Positions 6,203 through 11,915 of a stretch of DNA of 13,149 nt are shown here, piece after piece. Below the pieces are notes generated by a model, which was given only the letters and a program-made list of their open reading frames with translations, did no database searches and had not been told where the DNA came from. The translations under genes and the position numbers were made by a program. Position 1 is the stretch's first letter, and every line of letters starts with the position of its first letter. This stretch comes from Pseudomonadota bacterium (lineage in GTDB: Bacteria; Pseudomonadota; Alphaproteobacteria; Rhizobiales; Devosiaceae): the NCBI GenBank assembly GCA_023415605.1, contig JAEZKB010000189.1, forward strand, positions 1 through 13,149. The letters run 5' to 3'.

Positions 6203-6284
6203 CTCCGGTGGGCACATTCTCTGCCACCCATAGGCGCCAAAAGACCTACGCCGTGACGACGACGGCATGTGGAGATGGCTGAGC

Positions 6285-6304
6285 GAGTGTAGCGCGCTAC
6301 ACTC
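6285..6304. repeat. Perfect 20-bp palindrome over the phhB stop codon
   Basis: GAGTGTAGCGCGCTACACTC is its own reverse complement over all 20 bases. It spans the TAG stop (6297-6299) of the minus-strand dehydratase gene. As RNA it can form an 8-bp stem with a CGCG loop in either direction. No T-run follows on either strand, so it is not a classic terminator. It lies in the convergent gap between the metallo-beta-lactamase-fold gene and phhB, and could be a bidirectional mRNA end or a protein-binding dyad. Confidence 0.8.
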
Positions 6305-6587
6305 CTAACCCATCGATATCCTCTGCCAGGTCCACGTCCTTCTCGGTCACGCCGCCGGCGGTGTGGGTGGAGAGTGCAATATGGACCTTGTTGTAGACAT
6401 TGGTCCATTCAGGGTGGTGATCGGCAGCTTCGGCGAGCAGGGCGACTTTGGTCATGAAGGCGAAGGCGTCGGTGAAGTTGTGGAACTTGAAGTCGCGGAC
6501 GATCGCATTGGCATCGGAGTCGAAGCGCCAGTCGGGCAGGCGGGCCAAAGCCTGGTCGCGCTCGGCGTCGGTAAGCTTGGTTGCCAT
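6297..6587 (-). CDS. phhB: 4a-hydroxytetrahydrobiopterin dehydratase (pterin-4a-carbinolamine dehydratase)
   Basis: This enzyme dehydrates 4a-hydroxytetrahydropterin to quinonoid dihydropterin, recycling the cofactor of aromatic amino acid hydroxylases. The 96-residue frame is full length for the family. It shows the leader pattern LTDAERDQALARLPDWR, then FKFHNFTDAFAFMTKVALLAEAADHHPEW with the active-site His-His-Pro-Glu, and NVYNKVHIALSTHTAGGVTEKD. The start at 6587 is set by a perfect AGGAGG at 6593-6598, 5 bases upstream; an in-frame ATG at 6611 lies before that site and is rejected. No phenylalanine hydroxylase gene is nearby. It is the last of three minus-strand genes, 86 bp after lacI, with two hairpins in the gap, so its transcription could be partly separate. 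Confidence 0.92.
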   Translation of the reverse strand: MATKLTDAERDQALARLPDWRFDSDANAIVRDFKFHNFTDAFAFMTKVALLAEAADHHPEWTNVYNKVHIALSTHTAGGVTEKDVDLAEDIDGLGV

Positions 6588-6611
6588 CTGAACCTCCTCG
6601 GAATGAGACAT

Positions 6612-6635
6612 AACCCAAGCGCGGGCGCTTGGGTT
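6612..6635 (-). terminator. Strong hairpin between the LacI-type gene and phhB (possible attenuator)
   Basis: A perfect 10-bp stem, AACCCAAGCG / CGCTTGGGTT with a 4-base loop, lies in the 86-bp gap. A second hairpin, GTGCC / GGCAC with loop ATGC (6642-6655), lies on the lacI side. The minus-strand RNA continues with GUUAUGUCUC, only a weak U content. It may end lacI transcripts in part or shield the phhB mRNA 5' end; its base is 14 bp from the phhB ribosome binding site. Confidence 0.45.
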
Positions 6636-6673
6636 GCCGCCGTGCCATGCGGCACCGAGGCGCAGGAGTTGGC

Positions 6674-7708
6674 CTAGCCGATGGTGCCCATGGTGGACTC
6701 GCGGATCACCAGGTCAGGGTCGATCTGGGTCACACGTGGGGCGGGGAGGTGGTCGCCGGCGGAAATCAGTCGCATCAGGCGATCGACCGCCATGCGGGTC
6801 ACCGTCTCCACGGCATAGTTGACGCTCGAGAGCGGTACCGTGGCGTATTCGCCGAACTCGATATTGTCCATGCCCACGATGGCGACGTCCTCGGGAACAC
6901 GCAGCTTGTGCTTCTGGCACCAGCGCAGCGCGCCGAGCGCCAGGGAATCGTTGGAGGCGAAGATGGCGGTCGGCTTCTTCTCCCCATTCATCAGCGCATC
7001 GACCGCCCAATAGCCGCTTTCAAGGGAATGACCACGGGCGACGGCGTGGAGACTGAGGTCCAGCTCCAGTCCGGCTTCAGCCAGCGCCTGTCGATGGCCT
7101 TCGCGCTTTTCGAGGTGGCCGAGCGGATTGGCGCCGTTGATGACGCCGATCGTCCGGTGCCCCAGGTCGAGAAGGTGCCGGGTGGCCTTGTAGGCGCCGC
7201 GGCTCTCGTCCATGCAGACCGCGTCGATGGTGGCCTCGGGGTCGGCAATCAGCAGCACGATGGGATAGTTGCTGCGTCGCAGCGGCCGCAGGTGGTCGAG
7301 CTGCCGGTGGCTGGTGGGGTAGACCAGGATGCCGTCGACCTGCCGGGCGCGCACCATTTCGATGGCCCGGATTTCCTCGCTCAGCGTGTTGTTGGAGGTG
7401 GCGAATAGCGTGCCGTAGCCGCGCTCGGCCAGCGCGATCTCGATGGCCTGAGCGGTGTGGGTGAGGGTGGGGTTGGTGATGTCGGTGAGGACGAGGCCGA
7501 TAGTCTTGGTTTCGCGGCTGACCAGCGATTTGGCGATCTGGTTGGGCAGGTAGTTGAGTTCGTCGGCGGCGCGGCGGATCAGCTCGCGCGTCTGCAGTGG
7601 AATGCGCGGGCTCTCGCGCAGAGCCAGCGATACCGTGTTGGTGGAAAAGCCGGTCTTGTCGGCAATATCTTTCAGTCGAACGATGGCTTTGCCCATGGCA
7701 GCGATCAT
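6674..7708 (-). CDS. LacI/GalR-family transcriptional regulator
   Basis: The 344-residue product is full length. Residues 11-31 (VRLKDIADKTGFSTNTVSLAL) are the LacI-type helix-turn-helix, and NYLPNQIAKSL (52-62) is the hinge helix that enters the DNA minor groove. The periplasmic-binding-protein-like sensor domain begins IGLVLTDITNP and includes GHRTIGVINGAN, IFASNDSLALGALRWC and VAIVGMDNIEFGEYATVPLSSV. The ATG at 7708 has GGGGAT a few bases upstream; Met5 (7696) is less well placed. Such proteins usually repress sugar-use genes until a sugar binds. The gene lies 189 bp downstream of the aldo/keto reductase gene on the same strand, and the sugar ABC importer is read divergently beyond that. 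Control of both is therefore likely, but the effector is unknown. Confidence 0.93.
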   Translation of the reverse strand: MIAAMGKAIVRLKDIADKTGFSTNTVSLALRESPRIPLQTRELIRRAADELNYLPNQIAKSLVSRETKTIGLVLTDITNPTLTHTAQAIEIALAERGYGTLFATSNNTLSEEIRAIEMVRARQVDGILVYPTSHRQLDHLRPLRRSNYPIVLLIADPEATIDAVCMDESRGAYKATRHLLDLGHRTIGVINGANPLGHLEKREGHRQALAEAGLELDLSLHAVARGHSLESGYWAVDALMNGEKKPTAIFASNDSLALGALRWCQKHKLRVPEDVAIVGMDNIEFGEYATVPLSSVNYAVETVTRMAVDRLMRLISAGDHLPAPRVTQIDPDLVIRESTMGTIG

Positions 7709-7801
7709 CTATCCCCAAGTCGACCCTCCGATAGCGCATTTCCGGGCAATTGTGGTTCAGAAATGTGCATCCCGACGACTTGCGCGAGAAACGGGCGTTA
7801 T

Positions 7802-7831
7802 TTTCGCCGAAACCTATCAGAACGGCCGTTC
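7802..7831. promoter_or_regulatory. Two short dyads upstream of the LacI-type gene (possible operators)
   Basis: TTTCGCCGAAA (7802-7812, symmetric about one base) and the 12-bp perfect palindrome GAACGGCCGTTC (7820-7831) lie in the 189-bp gap between the reductase stop and the regulator start. Their centres are about 18-19 bp apart, close to two helical turns. They could be operators for self-control, but neither has the central CG step typical of LacI-family operators, so the link is weak. Confidence 0.3.
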
Positions 7832-7897
7832 ATCTGACGTTCACCGCGCGGGCGGAAAAGCGGCGGAAGTCCGACATATCCTCGGATCGTGCGAACG

Positions 7898-8722
7898 CTA
7901 ATACGGTGAATCCCACTTTGGCGACCAGGCCGGATTGATCTGGCGGCCGTTGCGATCGAGGGCTTCGATCGCCGCAACTTCATCGGCCGAGAGCTTGATG
8001 TCCTGGGCCGCGAAGTTCTCTTCGACCCGCTCACGCTTCCCAGAGGTCGGGATCACCACGTGGCCCTGTGCCAGCGAAAAGGCGAGGGCGATCTGGTGGG
8101 GCGTCGCATCGTGCTTCCCGGCAATGGCCTCGACGACCGGGTCCCCGGCCGATGCGCCGCGCGCCAGCGGCAGGTAACAGGTGACGGTGATGCCGTTAGT
8201 CCTGCAGTAGTCCACCAGCTTGCGGTTCTGCAGGTAGAGATGCCGCTCGAACTGGTTGGTCGCCAACTTAACATTGCCAAGCAAGGGCTTGGTCTCTTCG
8301 AGATCGGCGATGGTGAAGTTGGAGACGCCGATCAGCCGGGTCAGCCCGCGTGACTGTGCGTCGAGCAACTGGTCGAACATGCTCGACTTGTCGAACGATC
8401 CGGAGGGGCCGACCGGCCAATGTATCAGGGTCAGGTCGATGCGATCGACGCCGAGATTGTCACGGCTCTTTTCCAGCGACGTCACCATACGGCCGGGCTG
8501 GCAGTTCTCGCCGGTGACCTTGGTGGTGAAGAATACCTCGCTGCGCTTTAGGCCCGAGCGCTGCAGCGCCGCCCCACACTCGCTCTCGGTACCGTAGCTC
8601 TGGGCGGTGTCGATGTGGCGGTAGCCGGTTTCGAGCGCGTGCAAAATGATCGCCGTGCCGGCCTCGCCGGTGCGGTCGAAGGTGCCGAACCCCATCCGCG
8701 GAATAAGGTCTTGATCGTTCAC
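7898..8722 (-). CDS. Aldo/keto reductase family oxidoreductase
   Basis: NADPH-dependent (alpha/beta)8-barrel enzymes that reduce sugar aldehydes, keto-gluconates and similar carbonyls. I start at the GTG at 8722, because GGAGGG (8730-8735) lies 7 bases before it; the frame is open to a GTG at 8737, which would place that site inside the gene. The product is then 274 residues. With the longer frame's numbering (5 more), the catalytic tetrad is visible: Asp43 and Tyr48 (HIDTAQSYGTE), Lys73 (FFTTKV) and His106 (LIHWPVG). GVSNFTIADL and the cofactor-binding VIPTSGKRERVEENF follow. The family profile is closest to the 2,5-diketo-D-gluconate reductase-like group. It is read away from the sugar importer and heads a probable reductase-lacI-phhB strand. 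The natural substrate is not readable from sequence. Confidence 0.92.
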   Translation of the reverse strand: MNDQDLIPRMGFGTFDRTGEAGTAIILHALETGYRHIDTAQSYGTESECGAALQRSGLKRSEVFFTTKVTGENCQPGRMVTSLEKSRDNLGVDRIDLTLIHWPVGPSGSFDKSSMFDQLLDAQSRGLTRLIGVSNFTIADLEETKPLLGNVKLATNQFERHLYLQNRKLVDYCRTNGITVTCYLPLARGASAGDPVVEAIAGKHDATPHQIALAFSLAQGHVVIPTSGKRERVEENFAAQDIKLSADEVAAIEALDRNGRQINPAWSPKWDSPY

Positions 8723-8794
8723 GTCATTTCCCTCCACGCGGCTCTTGCGGCCGCTCCGTCTTGCACAGCGCCCTCCCCGGCAGCGTTTTGCCAG

Positions 8795-8824
8795 TTGACG
8801 ACCAGCTCAGAATGATCTTAGTTT
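8795..8824 (+). promoter_or_regulatory. Candidate promoter for the sugar ABC importer operon
   Basis: TTGACG (8795-8800, 5 of 6 to consensus) is followed after 18 bp by TAGTTT (8819-8824, 3 of 6). The poor -10 box suits a controlled promoter. Its start site would lie near 8831, inside the -10 box of the divergent reductase promoter. Confidence 0.4.
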
Positions 8825-8832
8825 AACGATAA
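8823..8832. promoter_or_regulatory. Possible LacI-family operator core
   Basis: TTAACGATAA has the central CG step usual for LacI-family operators. Its half-sites TTAACG (plus strand) and TTATCG (minus strand) differ at one base. It lies between and partly inside the -10 boxes of the two divergent promoters, so a repressor bound here would block both. The symmetry is short (8 of 10 bases), so this is a suggestion only. Confidence 0.3.
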
Positions 8833-8856
8833 TACAAGCCGCGAAAAGCGGTCAGG
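8829..8856 (-). promoter_or_regulatory. Candidate promoter for the aldo/keto reductase gene
   Basis: On the minus strand CCTGAC (8856-8851), a 16-bp spacer and TATTAT (8834-8829) match the housekeeping boxes CTTGAC and TATAAT at 5 of 6 bases each. The start site would lie near 8822, giving a leader of about 100 bases before the GTG at 8722. The spacer contains the dyad CCGC-GAAAA-GCGG (8839-8851). Confidence 0.5.
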
Positions 8857-8870
8857 GGCCAAATCGGCGA

Positions 8871-8896
8871 CCGACGCACACGCTGCGCCGCGTCGG
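8871..8896 (+). other. Hairpin in the importer mRNA leader
   Basis: A 7-bp perfect inverted repeat, CCGACGC (8871-8877) and GCGTCGG (8890-8896), with a 12-base loop, ends 6 bases before the GGGAGGA ribosome binding site of the first permease gene. It could affect initiation at the TTG start or protect the mRNA end. Confidence 0.4.
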
Positions 8897-8912
8897 CCGG
8901 CGGGAGGATAGA

Positions 8913-9809
8913 TTGAACATTCGGTGGAGCCGATGGTCGCCGCAGCTCGCGCTGACGCCAGCCGTCGCGATCACGCTGGTCGCGTTCATCGGGGCGATCA
9001 TCTGGACGATCTACATGTCGTTCACCGAATCCAAGGCCTTCGCCACCTACGGTATCGACTGGTCGGAATGGACAAAGCAATACGAGCGCCTGTTCCGCGA
9101 CAAGGGCTGGAGCATTTCGCTCCGAAATATGCTGGTGCTGGGCATCGGCAGCTTTCTCGCCATCGTCTTCGGCTTCATCCTCGCGGCGATGATCGACCGC
9201 GAAAAGCGCGGCGAGGGCTTTTTCCGCACCGTCTTCCTCTATCCCTTGGCTGTGTCGCTGATTGTTACCGGCGTCGCCTGGCGATGGATGTTCAATCCAA
9301 GCTTCGGGCTGCAGGCGGCGCTGCATTCAATCGGCATGACCTGGGTCAACTTCGACTGGCTCAGCAAGCCCGAGACGGCCATGTACGGCATCATCCTCGC
9401 GATGGTCTGGCAAGGCGCCGGCTTCTACATGGCGCTGATGCTTTCGGGCCTGAAATCCATCAACCCTGAGATTTGGAGCGCCGCGCGCCTCGATGGCGTC
9501 AGCTTCTGGCGCGTCTATCTCGAAATCATCATTCCCATGATGAAGTTCACCTTCCTCACCTGCGCCATCCTGCTCTCGCTTGGCGTGGTCAAGGCCTACG
9601 ACATCGTCGTAGCCATGACCAATGGCGGGCCGGGGCAGGCGACGTGGGTACCGGGCTACTTCACCATCAATGCCTACTGGGCGCGTTCCAACCTCGCCTA
9701 TGCGTCGGCGGCGGCCGTGATCATGCTCGGCATCACTGCCCTTATCTTCCTGCCACTGGTGCTGCTCACCGCCTGGCAGCGCCGCACCAGCGAAGCGAGA
9801 GCCTCATGA
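8913..9809 (+). CDS. Sugar ABC transporter permease, MalF/UgpA type (TTG start)
   Basis: Inner-membrane subunit of a carbohydrate importer of the CUT1 class. The TTG at 8913 is the start: GGAGG at 8903-8907 sits 5 bases upstream, no in-frame ATG is near, and the first membrane helix begins at about residue 11 (QLALTPAVAITLVAFIGAIIW). The 298-residue product has six hydrophobic helices. The EAA-type loop that docks the ATPase is EIWSAARLDGVSFWRVYLEIIIP (from residue 186). The end overlaps the next gene by ATGA at 9806-9809, so the two permeases are translationally coupled. The segment WMFNPSFGLQAALHSIGM and the following motif resemble permeases of the glucose/mannose (GtsB-like) group, but the sugar cannot be proved from this. 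Confidence 0.93.
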   Translation: MNIRWSRWSPQLALTPAVAITLVAFIGAIIWTIYMSFTESKAFATYGIDWSEWTKQYERLFRDKGWSISLRNMLVLGIGSFLAIVFGFILAAMIDREKRGEGFFRTVFLYPLAVSLIVTGVAWRWMFNPSFGLQAALHSIGMTWVNFDWLSKPETAMYGIILAMVWQGAGFYMALMLSGLKSINPEIWSAARLDGVSFWRVYLEIIIPMMKFTFLTCAILLSLGVVKAYDIVVAMTNGGPGQATWVPGYFTINAYWARSNLAYASAAAVIMLGITALIFLPLVLLTAWQRRTSEARAS

Positions 9810-10732
9810 CCATCGCAGAAACCTCCCTCGCGCGAGGCGAAGTCGGTGTTGACCGCGCCCCGCTGTTCCCGCGCCGGAAGAAGGGCATCAGCGGCCGCTC
9901 AATCGCGGTGCTCGTGTTCCTCACCATCTGTGCGGCGTTCTTCTGCGTGCCGCTCTATGTGATCATCACCACGTCGTTCAAGACCATGCCGCAGATCCGC
10001 GAAGGCGCGATCTTCTCGCTGCCGGCGCCGTTCACTATCGAACCCTGGATCAACGCCTGGGACAACGCCTGCTCCGGCATCCGCTGCGACGGACTCAAGG
10101 TGGGCTTCTGGAACTCGGTCTTCATCCTCATCCCGAGCCTCGTGCTGTCGATGACGCTGTCCTCGGTGACCGGCTACGCGCTGGCGCTCTGGAACGTCAA
10201 ATGGGCGAACACTTTCCTCTTCATTCTCTTCATCTGCGCCTTCGTGCCGTTCCAGATCATCATGATCCCGCTGATCATCCTGAGCTCGGGGCTCAAGGTC
10301 TACGGGACCATCTGGGGCATCGCCATCATCCATGCGGTGCTTTCCATGCCCTTCCTGACGCTGGTGTTCCGCAATTACTACAAGGGTATCCCGCAGGAAA
10401 TCATGAGTGCGGCCATGATGGATTCCGGATCTTTCTGGAAGATCTTCTGGGAAATCACCGTGCCGATGAGCGGCAACATCTTCATCGTGGTGCTCATCCT
10501 TCAGGTGACCTCGATCTGGAACGACTTCCTGCTCGGCCTCACCTTCGGCGGCCTGGGCACGCAGCCGATGAGCGTGGTGCTGGCCAATGTGGTGATCACC
10601 ACCACCGGCGAGGCTGCCTACAACGAGAACATGGCGGCGGCGCTGCTCACGGCGATCCCGCCGCTCGTCATCTATTTCGTGCTTGGGAAATTCTTCGTGC
10701 AAGGCATCACCGCCGGCGCGATCAAGGGGTAA
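9806..10732 (+). CDS. Sugar ABC transporter permease, MalG/UgpE type
   Basis: Second inner-membrane subunit, 308 residues, starting at the ATG that overlaps the previous stop; the frame is open further upstream but that part shadows the first permease. About 30 polar, positively charged residues come before the first helix (SIAVLVFLTICAAFFCVPLYVII). The ATPase-docking EAA loop is EIMSAAMMDSGSFWKIFWEITVP (from residue 188). The periplasmic loop carries two cysteines, Cys89 and Cys94, in WDNACSGIRCDG, a pattern I associate with the glucose-type (GtsC) permeases. They may form a disulfide. Six helices fit the topology. The ATPase gene follows 6 bp after the stop. Confidence 0.94.
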   Translation: MTIAETSLARGEVGVDRAPLFPRRKKGISGRSIAVLVFLTICAAFFCVPLYVIITTSFKTMPQIREGAIFSLPAPFTIEPWINAWDNACSGIRCDGLKVGFWNSVFILIPSLVLSMTLSSVTGYALALWNVKWANTFLFILFICAFVPFQIIMIPLIILSSGLKVYGTIWGIAIIHAVLSMPFLTLVFRNYYKGIPQEIMSAAMMDSGSFWKIFWEITVPMSGNIFIVVLILQVTSIWNDFLLGLTFGGLGTQPMSVVLANVVITTTGEAAYNENMAAALLTAIPPLVIYFVLGKFFVQGITAGAIKG

Positions 10733-10738
10733 AGGCGC

Positions 10739-11836
10739 ATGCCACGCGTTCAGTTTGAAGACATCATCAAGACCTATGGCCGGGTGACCGTCCTCAAAAA
10801 TCTCGACCTTGCGATCGAAGACGGCGAGTTCCTGGTGCTGCTCGGGCCGTCGGGATGCGGCAAGACCACGCTGCTCAATCTCCTGGCGGGACTGCTCGAC
10901 GTCACGGCCGGCCGCATTACCATTGGCGAGCGCGACGTCACCGACCTCGATCCAAAGGATCGCGGGCTCGCCATGGTGTTCCAGTCTTACGCGCTCTATC
11001 CAACCAAAACCGTGCGCGGGAACCTCAAGTTCGGGCTCTCGTCGTTCAAGCTCGACAAGGCGGAAGTGGACCGCCGCATCGCCTGGGCGGCCAAGCTCCT
11101 GCAGATCGAGCCGTTGCTCGACCGCAAGCCGGCGCAGCTCTCGGGCGGGCAGCGCCAGCGCGTCGCCATCGGCCGGGCGCTGGTCAAGAATGTCGGGCTT
11201 TTCCTCTTCGACGAACCGCTCTCGAACCTCGACGCCAAGCTCCGTACCGAGATGCGGCTCGAGATCAAGAAGCTCCACGACGAACTGCACTCGACCATCG
11301 TCTACGTGACCCACGACCAGATCGAGGCCATGACCATGGCGACCAAGATCGCCGTGATGGATGGCGGGGTGATCCAGCAGTTCGGCACGCCGGACGAAAT
11401 CTACAGCCACCCGAGAAACCTGTTCGTCGCCGGCTTCATCGGCTCGCCGGCGATGAACCTGCGGCCGGGCAAGATCGTGCTCAGCGGAGGCAAGGCCGGA
11501 GCGGTGGTCGACGGCGTATCGCTCGACCTCAGTCAGTATGCGTTCGAGAGTGCCCCGACGGATGGCCAGCCGATCGTCGTTGGCCTGCGGCCCGAGCATT
11601 TTGGCCAGCCCGGCGAGGCCGTGGCCAATTCCGCCGGCACGTTCAGCCTGCCGGTTCAGTACACCGAAAAGACCGGTGGCGACGCCACCGCCTATCTCAA
11701 ATTCGGCGACGCCCTCGTCGCGACGCGGGTCGATCCGGAGAAGATCGGCGGCCTCAAGCAGGGCGATGCCGTCAGCATCGCCTTCCCGCAGGGGAAGGTT
11801 CACGTCTTCGACGCCCAGTCCGGGCGCCGGATGTAG
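10739..11836 (+). CDS. Sugar ABC transporter ATP-binding protein, MalK/UgpC family
   Basis: Cytoplasmic ATPase that powers the importer. The 365-residue product has, in order, Walker A GPSGCGKT (36-43), Q-loop Gln82, the signature LSGGQ (134-138), Walker B LFLFDEP (154-160), D-loop NLDAKLR and the switch His192 (VTHDQ). The C-terminal ~120 residues form the OB-fold regulatory domain (IGSPAMNLRPGKI, IVVGLRPEHFG), as in MalK and UgpC. The Q-loop neighbourhood reads YALYPTKTVRGN; many relatives have His after Pro here, so the change is a subgroup mark rather than a defect. The ATG at 10739 follows the permease stop by 6 bp. It is complete and expected to be active. Confidence 0.96.
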   Translation: MPRVQFEDIIKTYGRVTVLKNLDLAIEDGEFLVLLGPSGCGKTTLLNLLAGLLDVTAGRITIGERDVTDLDPKDRGLAMVFQSYALYPTKTVRGNLKFGLSSFKLDKAEVDRRIAWAAKLLQIEPLLDRKPAQLSGGQRQRVAIGRALVKNVGLFLFDEPLSNLDAKLRTEMRLEIKKLHDELHSTIVYVTHDQIEAMTMATKIAVMDGGVIQQFGTPDEIYSHPRNLFVAGFIGSPAMNLRPGKIVLSGGKAGAVVDGVSLDLSQYAFESAPTDGQPIVVGLRPEHFGQPGEAVANSAGTFSLPVQYTEKTGGDATAYLKFGDALVATRVDPEKIGGLKQGDAVSIAFPQGKVHVFDAQSGRRM

Positions 11837-11899
11837 GCCGGGGCACCGGCCGATAACGCATAACAGTTCGAGGAGTCTGGCCCTGCCTCCAGCGGGCCA
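11836..11899 (+). other. Two hairpins in the gap before the sugar-binding protein gene
   Basis: GGCCGG / CCGGCC (11836-11851, loop GGCA) begins at the last base of the ATPase stop codon. TGGCCC-T-GC / GC-GGGCCA (11878-11899, loop CTCCA, one bulged T) ends 4 bases before the GGGAG ribosome binding site. Hairpins just upstream of a binding-protein gene often stabilise that part of the mRNA and raise its yield over the membrane subunits. No T-run follows either, so full termination is unlikely. Confidence 0.5.
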
Positions 11900-11915
11900 A
11901 CAAGGGAGAGAGAAG

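Noticed and set aside
5360..6268. 302-codon minus-strand frame opposite the metallo-beta-lactamase-fold gene
   Set aside because: No recognisable domain; composition is that of a shadow frame, and the plus-strand gene has a good ribosome binding site and fold motifs.
6588..6611. Upstream ATG for the pterin dehydratase
   Set aside because: The perfect AGGAGG lies downstream of it and fits the ATG at 6587.
6629..7408. 259-codon plus-strand frame opposite the LacI-type gene
   Set aside because: Gly/Val/Asp-rich shadow with no domain; the LacI helix-turn-helix and sensor domain on the other strand are unambiguous.
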